The notes: generated by a model not told the origin, from the sequence alone. 64,000 nt of DNA from Dermatophilus congolensis (GCA_030538115.1 JAUNUP010000002.1:124001-188000), one strand, 5' to 3'. Positions 25,279 through 35,815 are shown, counted from the first letter of the stretch. Numbers and translations: made by a program.

Positions 25279-28200
25279 TCAGACGCGAGGCTTCTCGCGC
25301 ATCTCGTACGTGGTGATGAGGTCTTCGAGCTGCAGGTCGTTGAACGACCCGAGGTTGATACCGCACTCGAAACCTTCGCGCACCTCGGTGACGTCGTCCT
25401 TGAACCGGCGCAGGCCGGACACTTCGACGTTCTCGGCGATGACCACGCCGTTACGCGTGATGCGGGCCTTCGAGCCGCGCTTGATCTCACCCGTGCGCAC
25501 GATCGAACCGGCGATGTTGCCGAACTTGGAGCTGCGGAAGATCTCGCGGATCTCCGCCGTACCGAGCTCGTGCTCTTCGTACTCCGGCTTGAGCATGCCC
25601 TTGAGCGCGGCTTCCACTTCTTCGATCGCCTGGTAGATGACCGTGTAGTAGTGGATGTCGACGCCCTCACGCTCGGCGTACTCGGCGTTCTGACCCTCGG
25701 CGCGCACGTTGAAGCCGATGATCACGGCGTTCGACGCGACGGCGAGGTTGATGTTGTCCATCGTGATCGCGCCGACGCCGCGGTCGATGATCCGCAGGTC
25801 GACCTCTTCGCCCACGTCGATCTGCAGCAGCGAGTCTTCAAGCGCTTCGACCGAACCCGACACGTCACCCTTGAGGATGAGGTTGAGGGTGTCGACCTTG
25901 CCCGCCGCGAGGGCCTCATTGAGGTCTTCGAGGCTGATGCGCTTGCGAGCCTTGGCCAGGCTGGCCTGACGGTCGGCGGCCTCACGCTTCTCGGCGATCT
26001 GGCGAGCCGTGCGGTCGTCGGGAGCCACGATGAACGTGTCACCCGCACGCGGCACGCGCGAGAGGCCGAGCACCTGCACGGGACGGGACGGGCCCGCCTC
26101 CTGCACCTGGTGACCGTACTCGTCGAGCATGGCCCGCACACGACCGAAGGCCGAGCCGGTGACGATCGAGTCTCCGACGTTGAGCGTTCCCGACTGCACG
26201 AGCACGGTGGCGTTCGCACCGCGGCCCTTGTCGAGGTTCGCTTCGATGGCCACACCGCGCGCGTCCTTGTCGGGGTTCGCGCGCAGGTCGAGAGCCGCGT
26301 CTGCCGTGAGCAGCACCGCCTCGAGCAGCGTGTCGATGTTGAGATTCTGCTTCGCCGAGACGTCGACGAACATCGTGTCGCCGCCGTACTCCTCGGCGAT
26401 CAGCCCGTACTCGGTGAGCTGCTGGCGCACCTTGGCCGGGTTGGCCGTGTCGACGTCGATCTTGTTGACCGCGACCACGACCGGCACCTCGGCCGCGAGG
26501 GCGTGGTTGAGCGCCTCCACCGTCTGCGGCATGACACCGTCGGTGGCGGCGACCACGAGGATCGCGATGTCGGTCACCTTGGCACCACGGGCACGCATGG
26601 CGGTGAACGCCTGGTGACCGGGGGTGTCGATGAACGTGATCTTGCGGGGCTCGCCCTCGAGTTCCGTCGTCACCTGGTAGGCACCGATGTGCTGCGTGAT
26701 GCCGCCGGCCTCGCCCTCGATGACGTTGGCGTTGCGGATGGCGTCGAGCAGTCGCGTCTTTCCGTGGTCGACGTGACCCATGACCGTGACCACCGGGGGC
26801 CGCGGCATGAGGTCTTCTTCGTCCTCCTCCTCGGCCTCGGCCTCGAGGTCGATGTTGAAGGTGGCGAGCAGCTCGCGCTCCTCGTCCTCCGGAGAGACGA
26901 CCTGGATGTCGTAGCCGAGCTCGGCGCCGAGCAGCTTGAACGTGTCTTCGTCGAGGCTCTGCGTGGCCGTCGCCATCTCACCGAGGTGGAAGAGCACGGT
27001 CACCAGGCTTGCGGGATCGACGTTGATCTTGTCGGCGAAGTCGGTGAGCGAGGCACCGCGGCGCACACGGACGACCGTGCTGCCGTCACCGCGCCTGACG
27101 CTGACGCCACCGATGGTCGGCGCCTGCATCTGCTCGAACTCTTGACGCTTCGCGCGCTTGCTCTTGCGCCCGCGGACCGGACGGCCGCCACCGCGACCGA
27201 ACGCACCCTGTGTGCCGCCACGACCGCGACCGCCGGGGCCACCGCGGAAGCCACCGCCACCGCCGCCGCCACCGGGGCCACCGCCACCGCGGAAGCCACC
27301 GCCGCCACCGGGACGACCGCCGGCGCGCGACGGGCGCTCGCCCGGACGTGCCACGGAGGTCGAGCTCGGCATCATGCCGGGGTTCGGGCGGGGACCGCCG
27401 GGGCGAGGACCACCGGCACCGGGAGCACCGGTGCGACCTGCGCCTCCACCGGGGCGAGGAGCCGCACCGGGACGCGGGGCACCCGGACGGGGGCCACCGG
27501 CACCCGGGGCACCCTGACGACCGCCACCCGGCCGGGGCATGCCCTGGCTGGAGGCGAAGGGGTTGTTACCCGGGCGAGGAGCGCCACCGCCGGGCGCGCC
27601 CTGACGGCCGCCACCCGGGCGAGGCATGCCCTGGCTCGACGAGAACGGGTTGTTGCCCGGGCGCGGAGCGCCGGGACGAGGACCACCGGGGCGCGGAGCA
27701 GCAGCGCCACCCTCGCGACCACCCGGACGGGGGGCTCGTGCGGCGGGACCGGGCGTGGGCGCACCGGGCTTGGGGGCACCCGAAGGCGCGTCGCCGCGAG
27801 CCGGAGACGGCGCGGCAGAACGTGCTGCGGGCTTCGGAGCCGCGGGGCCCGGCTTGGGCCCTGCAGGACCGGGGCGAGGCGCGCGAGGCCCCGGGGCGGG
27901 TGCCTCTGTGGAAGCAGCAGGCGCTGCCGGAGCGGCAGATGCCGCAGGCGCGGCGGGTGCAGCGGCCGGAGCAGCCGGAGCGGCTGGCGTAGCGGGCGCT
28001 GCCGGAGCGGGGGCAGCAGGTGCCGGAGCCGCAGGCTCGGCGGCAGCAGCCGGACGGGGCGCCGCAGGACGCGGGGCACCCGGCTTGGGCGCTGCACGGC
28101 CCGCAGCAGCGGGACCGGGACGGGGGGCAGGCTTGGCTGCGCCGCTAGCGGGCGCACCGCCTCCGGACCGAGCCTTGGCACCCGGGAACGTCTCGCGAAT

Positions 28201-28335
28201 CTTGCGGACGACGGGGGGCTCGATCGTCGAACTCGCCGAACGGACGAATTCTCCTTGCTCCTTCAAATGGTTGAGCAGTGTCTTGCTCTCGACTCCGAGC
28301 TCTTTCGCGAGCTCGTAGACCCGAAGCTTGGCCAT
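25279..28335 (-). CDS. infB: Translation initiation factor IF-2
   Basis: A 1018-residue GTPase that delivers fMet-tRNA to the 30S subunit. The N-terminal IF2_N domain ([20 protein letters not shown]) is followed by about 340 residues of Ala/Pro/Gly/Arg-rich low-complexity linker. The G domain starts near residue 515 with [13 protein letters not shown] and NKID, followed by domains II, III and the C2 fMet-tRNA-binding region. The linker contains two near-identical copies of NNPF(S/A)[14 protein letters not shown] near 225 and 255. SD GAGGAGAGA lies directly before the ATG. A strong terminator follows. Confidence 0.97.
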   Translation of the reverse strand: MAKLRVYELAKELGVESKTLLNHLKEQGEFVRSASSTIEPPVVRKIRETFPGAKARSGGGAPASGAAKPAPRPGPAAAGRAAPKPGAPRPAAPRPAAAAEPAAPAPAAPAPAAPATPAAPAAPAAAPAAPAASAAPAAPAASTEAPAPGPRAPRPGPAGPKPGPAAPKPAARSAAPSPARGDAPSGAPKPGAPTPGPAARAPRPGGREGGAAAPRPGGPRPGAPRPGNNPFSSSQGMPRPGGGRQGAPGGGAPRPGNNPFASSQGMPRPGGGRQGAPGAGGPRPGAPRPGAAPRPGGGAGRTGAPGAGGPRPGGPRPNPGMMPSSTSVARPGERPSRAGGRPGGGGGFRGGGGPGGGGGGGGFRGGPGGRGRGGTQGAFGRGGGRPVRGRKSKRAKRQEFEQMQAPTIGGVSVRRGDGSTVVRVRRGASLTDFADKINVDPASLVTVLFHLGEMATATQSLDEDTFKLLGAELGYDIQVVSPEDEERELLATFNIDLEAEAEEEDEEDLMPRPPVVTVMGHVDHGKTRLLDAIRNANVIEGEAGGITQHIGAYQVTTELEGEPRKITFIDTPGHQAFTAMRARGAKVTDIAILVVAATDGVMPQTVEALNHALAAEVPVVVAVNKIDVDTANPAKVRQQLTEYGLIAEEYGGDTMFVDVSAKQNLNIDTLLEAVLLTADAALDLRANPDKDARGVAIEANLDKGRGANATVLVQSGTLNVGDSIVTGSAFGRVRAMLDEYGHQVQEAGPSRPVQVLGLSRVPRAGDTFIVAPDDRTARQIAEKREAADRQASLAKARKRISLEDLNEALAAGKVDTLNLILKGDVSGSVEALEDSLLQIDVGEEVDLRIIDRGVGAITMDNINLAVASNAVIIGFNVRAEGQNAEYAEREGVDIHYYTVIYQAIEEVEAALKGMLKPEYEEHELGTAEIREIFRSSKFGNIAGSIVRTGEIKRGSKARITRNGVVIAENVEVSGLRRFKDDVTEVREGFECGINLGSFNDLQLEDLITTYEMREKPRV

Positions 28336-28438
28336 TCTCTCCTCAATCTGCGGCCCGGGCGACGTCGTGCAAGACGTTTCGGACCGCTTAGTGCTGGGCG
28401 TTGCTCATCGCTGAGTACTCATCGCGTGCTCATCAGCG

Positions 28439-28798
28439 TCAAACCCGCTTTCGGTCTTCGTGATCATCCGAGCCACCCCGGATGGGCGACTCTTCGTTGG
28501 CGGCTTCGCGTTGGAGGTGGGCCAGCACCGCCGAGACGTCGATCGTGTCGATCGCCGCGGAAGTGCGAAATGCCCGGCCGAACGCGCGCCGCCGTTGTGC
28601 CAGCTCCAGGCAGTGCGCGCGCGGGTGGATCCACGCGCCACGTCCGGGGAGCCGGCCAGCGATATCTGGCCGTACCGACGGGGTGCCACCGACGACATCG
28701 AGCACGAGCCGCAACAGTTGCGAGCGCGGCTCTCGTCGTCTGCACCCCACGCACGTGCGGATTGGTCCGTCGGTCAGAACGGCCCGTTGGTCACTCAC
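28439..28798 (-). CDS. ylxR: YlxR family RNA-binding protein (DUF448, RnpM-like)
   Basis: A 119-residue protein between nusA and infB, its conserved place. Diagnostic motifs are RTCVGCRRREP near residues 14-24 and GRLPGRGAWIHP near 48-59; the latter forms the RNA-binding face. The homologue RnpM binds and modulates RNase P RNA. Starts at GTG 28798, the only in-frame start near the N-terminal motif. The 103 bases between its stop and infB contain only the infB SD. Confidence 0.9.
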   Translation of the reverse strand: MSDQRAVLTDGPIRTCVGCRRREPRSQLLRLVLDVVGGTPSVRPDIAGRLPGRGAWIHPRAHCLELAQRRRAFGRAFRTSAAIDTIDVSAVLAHLQREAANEESPIRGGSDDHEDRKRV

Positions 28799-28887
28799 GT
28801 GCGCTGTGCCGGGCTGCAGGGTCGATCGAGTCGTTCAACCGAATCGACGAAACCGAGCGCAGCACCGGCCCTCCCATCCTAGCGCGC

Positions 28888-29961
28888 TCAGGCACCAGTC
28901 ACGCCACCGTCTTGATCACCCGCTGACGGCGACTCCGCCGATTTCTCCGACTGTGCCCCTTCGGTCACATCTCCCCCGGCCGCGCCCGCATCCGGGCGAA
29001 TGTCGATGCGCCAGCCCGTCAGCTTGGCAGCGAGGCGGGCGTTCTGCCCCTCCTTGCCAATGGCGAGCGAAAGCTGGTAGTCGGGCACCCAGACGCGACA
29101 GGCGTGGGCGCGCTCGTCGACGATCTCCACCGACGTCACGCGCGACGGCGACAACGCCGCGGCCACGAACTTCGCCGGGTCCTCGGAGAAGTCGACGATG
29201 TCGATCTTCTCGCCGCCGAGCTCGTTCATCACCGCCCGCACCCGAGCGCCCATGGGGCCGATGCACGCACCCTTGGCGTTGACGTCGCGCACCTTGGAAT
29301 GCACGGCCATCTTCGTGCGGTGCCCGGCCTCGCGGGCGAGCGCCGCGATCTCGACCGAGCCGTCGGCGATCTCGGGCACTTCGAGCGCGAAGAGCTTGCG
29401 CACGAGGTTCGGGTGCGTGCGCGAGAGCCCGATCTGCGGGCCCTTGGGGCCGCGCTTGACGCTGACGACGTAGCACTTGATGCGGTCGCCGTGCCGGTAC
29501 TGCTCGCCGGGCACCTGCTCGGCCGCGGGCAGCAGGCCCTCGACCGTGCCGAAGTCGACGAGCACGTTGCGGCCCTGGCTCTGCTGGATGACACCCGTGA
29601 TGATGTCGCCCTCGCGGCCGCGGAAGTCGCCGAGTACGGCCTCCTCCTCGATGTCGCGCAGGCGCTGCACGATCACCTGGCGCGCCGTGGAGGCGGCCAC
29701 GCGGCCGAATCCGTCCGGGGTGTCGTCGAACTCGGGGCCGGGCTCGCCGCGGCTGCCGTCTTCGAGAATCGGCGCGTCCTCCTGCGCCCACACGACGACG
29801 TGGCCGGTCTTGCGGTCGAGGTCGACGCGGGCGTGGCGGTAGGAGCCCTCGGTGCGGTGGTACGCGAGCAGCAGAGCCTGCTCGATGGCGGGGATGAGGA
29901 CGTCCATCGAGATGTCCCGCTCCCGCTCCAGCATCCGCAGTGCGGCAAGGTCGATGTCCAT
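28888..29961 (-). CDS. nusA: Transcription termination/antitermination protein NusA
   Basis: A 357-residue protein with the N-terminal RNA polymerase-binding domain ([17 protein letters not shown]), an S1 domain (residues about 115-185, [21 protein letters not shown]) and two KH domains ([47 protein letters not shown]). It lacks the C-terminal acidic repeats of enterobacterial NusA, as is normal for actinobacteria. Its ATG overlaps the rimP stop by one base. It acts in pausing, termination and rRNA antitermination. Confidence 0.96.
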   Translation of the reverse strand: MDIDLAALRMLERERDISMDVLIPAIEQALLLAYHRTEGSYRHARVDLDRKTGHVVVWAQEDAPILEDGSRGEPGPEFDDTPDGFGRVAASTARQVIVQRLRDIEEEAVLGDFRGREGDIITGVIQQSQGRNVLVDFGTVEGLLPAAEQVPGEQYRHGDRIKCYVVSVKRGPKGPQIGLSRTHPNLVRKLFALEVPEIADGSVEIAALAREAGHRTKMAVHSKVRDVNAKGACIGPMGARVRAVMNELGGEKIDIVDFSEDPAKFVAAALSPSRVTSVEIVDERAHACRVWVPDYQLSLAIGKEGQNARLAAKLTGWRIDIRPDAGAAGGDVTEGAQSEKSAESPSAGDQDGGVTGA

Positions 29962-30542
29962 CAGTTCTCCTCTTCGTGGCTCGCGAAGTCGACCTCGACG
30001 TTCGCGCGTGCGATGTCGGCGAGCGCGACCGTGATGTCGGGCTGCGCCTTGGGCTTGGCACCCGGGCTGCTGCGCACCGGGTCGGGAGTGAGGTTGAGGT
30101 GCTCGTGCGGCTCACGCACCGCCGAGAGCAGCCGGCCCACGACCTCGACCGGTGCGGAGGCGCCCTCTGGTGTGTAGGTGAGGCGCAGCTTGCGGCCCAC
30201 ATTGCGACGGAACTGGTCGAACCGCTCCAACGGGCGGCCGATACCCGGCGAGCTCACCTCGAGCGTGTACGGGGTCTCGCCCATGATCCCGGTCGCATCG
30301 GGCGCGTCCAGGCGCGCGCTCACCTCACGGGTGAGCTCGGCGACGGCGTCGAGATCGACGGAGTCGACCGGAGTGGTCGTGTCGGCCGGGTCGAGACCCG
30401 AGATGTCGGTGTCGACCACGATGTTCAGCACCCGACGGCGACCCGCCGGGGTGAGGCCCACGTGCTCGACACTCAGGCCGAGCGGGGCCGCGCACTGCTG
30501 CACCAGATCGCTCAGGAGGGCGATCCGTCCGTCGTCAGTCAT
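29961..30542 (-). CDS. rimP: Ribosome maturation factor RimP
   Basis: A 193-residue protein for 30S maturation. Core motifs are VVVDTD near residue 55 and [27 protein letters not shown] near 112-138. SD AGGAGG lies six bases before the ATG. First gene of the nusA-ylxR-infB group; the shared upstream gap of 195 bases with the divergent lipoprotein gene should hold its promoter. Confidence 0.95.
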   Translation of the reverse strand: MTDDGRIALLSDLVQQCAAPLGLSVEHVGLTPAGRRRVLNIVVDTDISGLDPADTTTPVDSVDLDAVAELTREVSARLDAPDATGIMGETPYTLEVSSPGIGRPLERFDQFRRNVGRKLRLTYTPEGASAPVEVVGRLLSAVREPHEHLNLTPDPVRSSPGAKPKAQPDITVALADIARANVEVDFASHEEEN

Positions 30543-30725
30543 CTCACGCCTCCTGGGTATCCGATTGGGTCAGCCTGTTGTGGGTACCGGCGACGGTTTA
30601 CTCCATCGCGCGGCACTCGTTGCCGCACTCGTACAGTGCGGCGCTGTGCGCACCACAGCAGCGTTGTCGGCGGCACAGCTCGGCCCACTCTAGCGAGGAT
30701 GCGCGGAGTCGTCACCGACGGCTGC

Positions 30726-30731
30726 CATGAT
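30726..30731 (+). promoter_or_regulatory. -10-like hexamer CATGAT before the DUF4439-like gene
   Basis: CATGAT with six bases to an in-frame GTG at 30738, matching the leaderless spacing seen elsewhere in this window. Confidence 0.35.
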
Positions 30732-30737
30732 CGGCCT

Positions 30738-31811
30738 GTGCGACGCGCTCTCCCAACCCGATTCGCGGGGTCCCCGTCTGCCATGTCTGGCCTGTCTGGC
30801 CCGGTTGGTGCGCAGGCGGATCACGGCCCGTCACGGCGAGCGGTATTGCGCGGGTTCGGTCTCGGCCTGGCTGGACTCGGCACCGTCGCACTCACCGGAT
30901 GCGGCCTGCGCTGGGAGACCGACGCCCCCGAGCTGCCTGTTCTGCCCCGCGACCGCCACGACGGAGCCGAGGTGCTGCGGGCCGAGTTCACGCGCATCGT
31001 CGAGGCGCGCGCTGCGGCTGCCTCCATCGGCGATGCAGTCGTCGTCGCAGCCAACACCGAGCAGTTGCAGGCCCTTGCGCACCGCCTCGAGGCCGTGCGC
31101 GATGTCAGGCCGGAGTCGCCTCTCGTCGTGCCTCCGGCTCCGAAAGTCGCCACTCCCCCGGCCGCGCAGCTCGCCTCCCTGCGAGAGACGGCGTCGCGCG
31201 CCCAATGGCGGGGGCTCGTCGCCGCGACCACGGGTGAGGCCGCCTACGTGCTCACCGACACCTCCGACATGCTGTTGCTCGCCTCCGAGCAGGTATCGCG
31301 CCTGGCGCTCGGCCGACGTCTCGGGGGCCGGTGGCCCGCCCTGACACCCGACGACGGCATCGAGCAGCTGCCTGCGCCCGTCAGCGATCACCTCCTGCCG
31401 ATCGCCGACCGCACGGCCTACGTACTCGACGTCTGTGCCGCCCGCGCCACCCCGGCCCAGAAGGCCGCCGCCACCGGAAGCCGAGAGGCCGCGCACCGCA
31501 TCCTGACCGACCTGCGCGCAACCGCCTCCACCGACAACCTGCCCGAACTCGGCTACCCCCTCGACCCACCGACGACCCCTGCCGCCGTAGCCGCTGCGAC
31601 CGCGGAGGCGCTCGCCTCCCTCTCCGACGCCCTCGTCGCCGCGATCCCCGATCGGTGGCGCGTGGCGCAGGTCGCCACCGGGCCGGTGCTGGCCCTGCGC
31701 CGCCGGGCCGCCGAATGTGAGCAGTGGCACACAGCGTGGACCAACCGCGTCAGGAGCCTGCCTGGACTGGCGCATGCGCCAGCTGCGTCTGCGACCGGCC
31801 CCGATCACTGA
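30738..31811 (+). CDS. Tat-dependent lipoprotein with ferritin-like (DUF4439) domain
   Basis: About 357 residues from the GTG at 30738 (342 if ATG 30783 is used). The N-terminus has a twin-arginine motif SRRAVLRGFG followed by a hydrophobic stretch ending in lipobox LTGC, so it is exported folded and lipid-anchored. The rest is alanine-rich and helical. The last 120 residues (ALEAL-type helices, PAVAAATAEALASLSDALVAA) fit the ferritin-like DUF4439 family often found divergent from rimP in actinobacteria. Metal ligands cannot be assigned by eye and function is unknown. The start is uncertain: 30738 is supported by a CATGAT box, 30783 by a more typical short n-region. Confidence 0.75.
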   Translation: MRRALPTRFAGSPSAMSGLSGPVGAQADHGPSRRAVLRGFGLGLAGLGTVALTGCGLRWETDAPELPVLPRDRHDGAEVLRAEFTRIVEARAAAASIGDAVVVAANTEQLQALAHRLEAVRDVRPESPLVVPPAPKVATPPAAQLASLRETASRAQWRGLVAATTGEAAYVLTDTSDMLLLASEQVSRLALGRRLGGRWPALTPDDGIEQLPAPVSDHLLPIADRTAYVLDVCAARATPAQKAAATGSREAAHRILTDLRATASTDNLPELGYPLDPPTTPAAVAAATAEALASLSDALVAAIPDRWRVAQVATGPVLALRRRAAECEQWHTAWTNRVRSLPGLAHAPAASATGPDH

Positions 31812-31972
31812 CACAAGGCCGGCCCGCACCAGCACAACTGCCACAGCGACACCGCCTGTCGGGTACCTCGTTCTGTCGGCAGCTCGAGTGCGAGCGTTCA
31901 CCCACGCGTCACAGATCCGACGTGGCGCTCAGCCAGGCCGCATATCCTGCTGCCCGAGCGCTCACCGCGCTC

Positions 31973-31993
31973 AGGGCCCGTTAGGCGGGCCCT
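31973..31993. terminator. 8-bp GC hairpin downstream of the DUF4439-like gene
   Basis: AGGGCCCG, loop TTAGG, CGGGCCCT. It lies in the 206-base gap before the PCuAC-like gene. Either a terminator or a 5' UTR structure of the next gene, whose start is 25 bases on; the rest of the gap shows nothing clear. Confidence 0.5.
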
Positions 31994-32017
31994 CTCCGAC
32001 AGACACGAGGGGAACGT

Positions 32018-32602
32018 ATGAGGGCCCGGGGACGGCGTGGCGCAGCGGCTGTACTAGCCGGTGCTCTGGTTCTGGCTTCCGCGGCCTGTTCGACCCCCGA
32101 CCCTGCACCGGAACCGGCACCCGTGACCTCGTCGGCCTCGTCGGCCTCGAGCGAGCCCGGAGCCGCCGGCTCGGCGGGCGTACCGGCTCCCGGAGCCGGT
32201 ACGGGGGCGGGTACGTCGGCGACCGACGCTCCGGCTCCTGCGGTGACGAGCCCTCTGCGCGTGGTGAACGCGTGGGCCATCCCGAGCCGCAACGGCCAGT
32301 CCCGCGTCTACCTCACGCTGATGAACCCGGGCTTCTCGGAGATCGAGGTCACGGGTGTGACCACGACCGCCGGCGGCACGGCACAGCTGCGCGCGACGCC
32401 CGACGACGCGACGGCCGCGGAGGCGATCCGCGTCGAGGCGGGCCAGTCCGTCGTGTTCGACGCTGCGGGCCCGTTCATCTTCGTCACGGGTCTGACCACT
32501 CCGATGCGCGAAGGCGATCGCGTGGTCGTCACCCTCGAGACGAGCACCGGCGACACGACCCGCTTCAGCGCGTTCGCCCGCACCACTGCACCTCAGTCCT
32601 GA
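32018..32602 (+). CDS. PCuAC-like lipoprotein lacking the copper ligands
   Basis: A 194-residue lipoprotein. The signal ends at SAAC (Cys24), followed by a Pro/Ala/Ser/Gly-rich tether of about 55 residues. The cupredoxin-like PCu(A)C domain runs from VVNAWAIPSRNGQSRVYLTLMNPG (about residue 86) to MREGDRVVVTLE. Periplasmic PCuAC proteins deliver Cu(I) to cytochrome oxidase using H(M)x10Mx21HxM. Here that stretch reads without any histidine and with a single methionine near the end, so copper binding by the classical site is unlikely. SD GAGGGGAA precedes the ATG. It is followed by tpx. Confidence 0.75.
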   Translation: MRARGRRGAAAVLAGALVLASAACSTPDPAPEPAPVTSSASSASSEPGAAGSAGVPAPGAGTGAGTSATDAPAPAVTSPLRVVNAWAIPSRNGQSRVYLTLMNPGFSEIEVTGVTTTAGGTAQLRATPDDATAAEAIRVEAGQSVVFDAAGPFIFVTGLTTPMREGDRVVVTLETSTGDTTRFSAFARTTAPQS

Positions 32603-32657
32603 CCGACAGGCGGGATCGCACGCGGCGACCTCTCTGTCCGCGTGTTAGAACGGGGAT

Positions 32658-33155
32658 ATGGCGAACATCACTTTCAAGGGCAACCCCGTCTCCACCGTCG
32701 GGCAGCTTCCCGCCACCGGATCCGCGGCCCCGGCCTTCACGCTCGTCGGCAGCGACCTCTCCGACGTCACCCTGGAGTCCCTTGCGGGCCGCCAGATCGT
32801 CCTGAACATCTTTCCGAGCATCGACACGGGCGTCTGCGCGCAGAGCGTGCGCACGTTCAACACCAAGGCTGCCGGTCTCGACAACACCACGGTTGTCTGT
32901 GCCTCCGCCGACCTGCCGTTCGCGCTGGGCCGCTTCTGCGGTGCCGAGGGCATCGACAACGTCGCGGTCGGCTCGTCGTTCCGCAGCGACTTCGGCCAGA
33001 CCTACGGCGTGACGATGGCCGACGGCCCGCTCGCCGGCCTGCTCTCGCGCGCGGTCGTCGTGATCGACGCGGGCGGCAAGGTCGTCTACACCGAGCAGGT
33101 CCCCGAGATCGGCCAGGAGCCCGACTACGACGCGGCTCTGGCAGCCCTCGCCTGA
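32658..33155 (+). CDS. tpx: Thiol peroxidase (atypical 2-Cys peroxiredoxin)
   Basis: A 165-residue cytoplasmic peroxidase reducing H2O2 and organic peroxides with thioredoxin. Peroxidatic Cys60 is in [12 protein letters not shown] and resolving Cys94 in GRFCGAEG; both are at family positions. Length is exact for Tpx. GGGGAT lies just before the ATG. A terminator hairpin follows 25 bases after the stop. Confidence 0.95.
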   Translation: MANITFKGNPVSTVGQLPATGSAAPAFTLVGSDLSDVTLESLAGRQIVLNIFPSIDTGVCAQSVRTFNTKAAGLDNTTVVCASADLPFALGRFCGAEGIDNVAVGSSFRSDFGQTYGVTMADGPLAGLLSRAVVVIDAGGKVVYTEQVPEIGQEPDYDAALAALA

Positions 33156-33180
33156 CCTGCAGGCACCAGCACCATCTGCG

Positions 33181-33217
33181 AGGCCCGGGAGCGAGCATCA
33201 CGCCCGCCCCCGGGCCT
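33181..33217. terminator. Hairpin after tpx
   Basis: AGGCCCGGG (33181-33189) pairs with CCCGGGCCT (33209-33217) across a 19-base loop, 25 bases past the tpx stop. A plausible terminator with a larger loop than the others here. Confidence 0.5.
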
Positions 33218-33323
33218 GCGCACGTCATCCGTCTGTGCTGGTGCGCGTCACTGCGCACCGCGGCTACGACGTCTCACAGCGGCGCGAGCGGACCGGGCGC
33301 GAGAGCTTGTCAGGCGCGTGGCC

Positions 33324-33329
33324 TAGCGT
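33324..33329 (+). promoter_or_regulatory. -10 hexamer TAGCGT, leaderless-type promoter
   Basis: TAGCGT (TANNNT) ends six bases before ATG 33336. A run of G follows it, so the GGGGG could alternatively be read as an SD. Confidence 0.4.
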
Positions 33330-33335
33330 GGGGGC

Positions 33336-35192
33336 ATGCCTAATCGCCTCGCTGACGCGCTTTCCCCGTACCTGCGACAGCACGCCGAGAACCCCGTCGA
33401 CTGGTGGCCGTGGTGTGACGAGGCGTTCGCCGAGGCGCGGCGGCGTGACGTGCCGGTGCTGCTGTCGGTCGGATACGCCTCCTGTCACTGGTGCCACGTG
33501 ATGGCACACGAGTCGTTCGAAGACGCCGAAGTGGCGGCTGTCATGAACGCGAACTTCGTCAACGTCAAGCTCGACCGTGAAGAGCGGCCCGACGTCGACT
33601 CCGTGTACATGACCGCGACGCAGGCCCTCACCGGGCGCGGCGGCTGGCCGATGACCGTGGTGCTCACGCCCGACGGGTCGCCCTTCTACGCCGGCACGTA
33701 CTTTCCGAAGGCCCAGTTCATGCAACTGCTCGGGCAACTCACTACCGCGTGGCGCGAGCAGCGGGCGGAGGTCGACGCGAGCGCCGAGCGCATCGTCTCC
33801 GCCCTGCGCGACCTCGAAGGGGCGGGCCGGGCCAGCCTCGTCGACCTGACGCCCGGTTCGGACTCCTCCTCCGCGGCCGACGTCGCCTCGGGCGCGGGGC
33901 CGCTGGCCGGAGCCGCGGGCGAGCCCCTCTCCGAACGCCTCGCCCAGGCCGAGGAGGTCGTGGCCGACGAGGTCGACTGGACCCACGGCGGATTCGGCTC
34001 CTCCCCCAAGTTCCCGCCGACGATGGTGCTCCACTGGCTGCTGCGCCACCATGCGCGCACGGGCACGCCTCGTGCCCTGCAGGTGGTCGAGACGACGTGC
34101 GAGGCGATGGCCCGCGGAGGCGTATACGACCAGCTCGCAGGCGGATTCGCGCGGTACTCGGTCGACGAGGCCTGGGTCGTGCCGCACTTCGAGAAGATGC
34201 TCTACGACAACGCCCAGCTGCTCGACCTGTACGCCGCATGGCACGAGGCCACCGGCTCCCCGCTGGCGGCGCGCGTCGCCTCCGACACCGCCGACTTCCT
34301 CATCCGCGAACTCGGCACGGAGCAGGGCGCATTCGCGAGTTCGCTCGACGCCGACACGGTGCTGCCCGGCGGCACGAGCGTGGAGGGGTTCACGTACATC
34401 TGGACCCCGGCCGCGCTCAACGCCGTGCTTGGCGACGACGACGGCGCTCGCGCGGCCCGGCTCCTCTCGGTGACCGACCGCGGCACGTTCGAACACGGCG
34501 CGAGCACGCTGCAGCTCCGCGACGAACCGGCGCCGGGCGAGCAGGCCGAGTGGTGGGCGGCCACCCGGGCGCGATTGCTCGACGCGCGCGGCCTGCGCCC
34601 CCAGCCCGCTCGGGACGACAAGGTCGTCGCCTCCTGGAACGGCCTGGCCATCGGCGCGCTCGTGCGGGCCGCGCGTACGCTGGCCCGCCCCGACCTGCTC
34701 GACCGTGCTGTCGCCGCAGCCGATTTCGTCGTCTCGCTGCACCTCGATGACGCACCGGAGGGAAGGCTCAGGCGCGTCAGTCTCGACGGGCGCATCGGCG
34801 ATGCCTCGGCGGTGAGCGACGACCTGGGCAACCTGGCCGCATGTCTCGTCCTGCTGCACGAGGCGACAGGCGAGCCTCGCTGGCTGGAGGCGGCCGGCCG
34901 CCTCCTCGACGACGCCCTCGACCACTACGGCGACGGAGAGGGCGGCTTCAACGACGTCGCCGACAACGCTCCCCCGCTGTTCATGACTCCGCAGACCACG
35001 GGCGACAACGCCGAGCCGTGCGGACAGTCGTCCCTGGCGGGCGCACTGTGGCAGTACGCCCGCGTCACCGGCTCCTCCCGACACCGCGATGCAGCGGTGC
35101 AGGCCCTGGCCGCAGGTATGGATCTCGCAGAGACCCAACCTCGCTTCGCGGGCCACTACCTAGCGGTCGCCGAACAGGTGGCGGCCGAGTGA
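33336..35192 (+). CDS. Thioredoxin domain-containing protein, YyaL family (DUF255)
   Basis: A 618-residue protein. The N-terminal thioredoxin-like domain opens with the family signature [22 protein letters not shown] and holds a CHWCH redox/metal motif ([13 protein letters not shown] near residues 49-61). The remainder is an alpha/alpha six-hairpin glycosidase-like region with [35 protein letters not shown] near 258-292. Homologues (YyaL, human spermatogenesis-associated protein 20) have no settled function; an epimerase/glycosidase-like role has been suggested by fold only. The stop is two bases from the convergent acyltransferase stop. Confidence 0.9.
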   Translation: MPNRLADALSPYLRQHAENPVDWWPWCDEAFAEARRRDVPVLLSVGYASCHWCHVMAHESFEDAEVAAVMNANFVNVKLDREERPDVDSVYMTATQALTGRGGWPMTVVLTPDGSPFYAGTYFPKAQFMQLLGQLTTAWREQRAEVDASAERIVSALRDLEGAGRASLVDLTPGSDSSSAADVASGAGPLAGAAGEPLSERLAQAEEVVADEVDWTHGGFGSSPKFPPTMVLHWLLRHHARTGTPRALQVVETTCEAMARGGVYDQLAGGFARYSVDEAWVVPHFEKMLYDNAQLLDLYAAWHEATGSPLAARVASDTADFLIRELGTEQGAFASSLDADTVLPGGTSVEGFTYIWTPAALNAVLGDDDGARAARLLSVTDRGTFEHGASTLQLRDEPAPGEQAEWWAATRARLLDARGLRPQPARDDKVVASWNGLAIGALVRAARTLARPDLLDRAVAAADFVVSLHLDDAPEGRLRRVSLDGRIGDASAVSDDLGNLAACLVLLHEATGEPRWLEAAGRLLDDALDHYGDGEGGFNDVADNAPPLFMTPQTTGDNAEPCGQSSLAGALWQYARVTGSSRHRDAAVQALAAGMDLAETQPRFAGHYLAVAEQVAAE

Positions 35193-35193
35193 C

Positions 35194-35802
35194 TCACCCC
35201 TCGCGAGGCGCAGACAGTTCACGCTCGTCGTGGGGCTCCCTGCGTAGTCGAACAGGTGACTCCAGGCCCGGTGTCCAGCCCGTCTTGCCCTCGTAGAAGG
35301 CGCGGATGACGTCCATGTCGGCAGCGACGTCTCCGGTGAGTTCGATGGTCGGGCCGAGGCCGCACGTGCGAATCCGCATGTCGATGTAGCCGAGCGTCAC
35401 ACTCACGCCCGCGCCGCGAGCGATGCGGTAGAAGCCGTTCTTCCACGCGTCGCGCTTGGAGCGGGTGCCCTCGGGGGCGATGACCAGCATCACGGCCGGG
35501 TCGTCGAGCAGGGCCGTGAACTCCTCGATCACGCCCGCGGGGTTCTTACGGTCGATGGGGATACCGCCGATGGCGCGGAAGAAGCGGTTGAACGGGCCTA
35601 CGAAGAAGCGCTTCTCGACCATCGCCCGCACGTTGTAGCCGGTGCTCCAGACCATGCCGACGAGCATCACGGCGTCTGCGTACGACGTGTGCGGCGCCGC
35701 GATGACCAAGGGCCGCCGAGCCCCTGGGCTTTCGTCGGCCAGCTTCATCCGTAGCGCGCGCAGGATGAGACGACCGACGGGGCGACGTGCACGTTCGAGC
35801 AT
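35194..35802 (-). CDS. 1-acyl-glycerol-3-phosphate acyltransferase family protein
   Basis: A 202-residue PlsC-family acyltransferase. The catalytic H-x4-D is HTSYAD (about residue 38), the glycerol-phosphate-binding motif is APEGTRSKRDAWKNGFY near 114, and FFRAIGGIPIDRKN lies between. It is shorter than typical PlsC, matching the compact bacterial lineage that often lacks a strong N-terminal membrane anchor. The exact acceptor is unknown. The ATG follows a TACCCT box by seven bases, with no SD. Confidence 0.85.
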   Translation of the reverse strand: MLERARRPVGRLILRALRMKLADESPGARRPLVIAAPHTSYADAVMLVGMVWSTGYNVRAMVEKRFFVGPFNRFFRAIGGIPIDRKNPAGVIEEFTALLDDPAVMLVIAPEGTRSKRDAWKNGFYRIARGAGVSVTLGYIDMRIRTCGLGPTIELTGDVAADMDVIRAFYEGKTGWTPGLESPVRLRREPHDERELSAPREG

Positions 35803-35809
35803 GTGCGTA

Positions 35810-35815
35810 AGGGTA
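35810..35815 (-). promoter_or_regulatory. -10 hexamer TACCCT, leaderless-type promoter of the acyltransferase gene
   Basis: TANNNT box on the minus strand, seven bases before ATG 35802. It is back to back with the next promoter (35855-35860), in a 65-base divergent gap. Confidence 0.45.

Noticed and set aside
27150-27700. Possible CRISPR or direct-repeat array inside infB
   Set aside because: The repeats are codons for Gly/Pro/Arg-rich protein in frame with IF-2, irregular in length, with no spacers.
23545-28926. A 1793-codon open frame on the plus strand opposite infB
   Set aside because: It is the mirror of infB and its neighbours. The translation is made of TGATGAT- and RRTRG-like repeats arising from the GC-rich linker, with no SD and no domain.
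29940-30737. An N-terminal extension of the DUF4439-like protein overlapping rimP
   Set aside because: The upstream frame is antisense to rimP and would bury the Tat signal far inside the protein.
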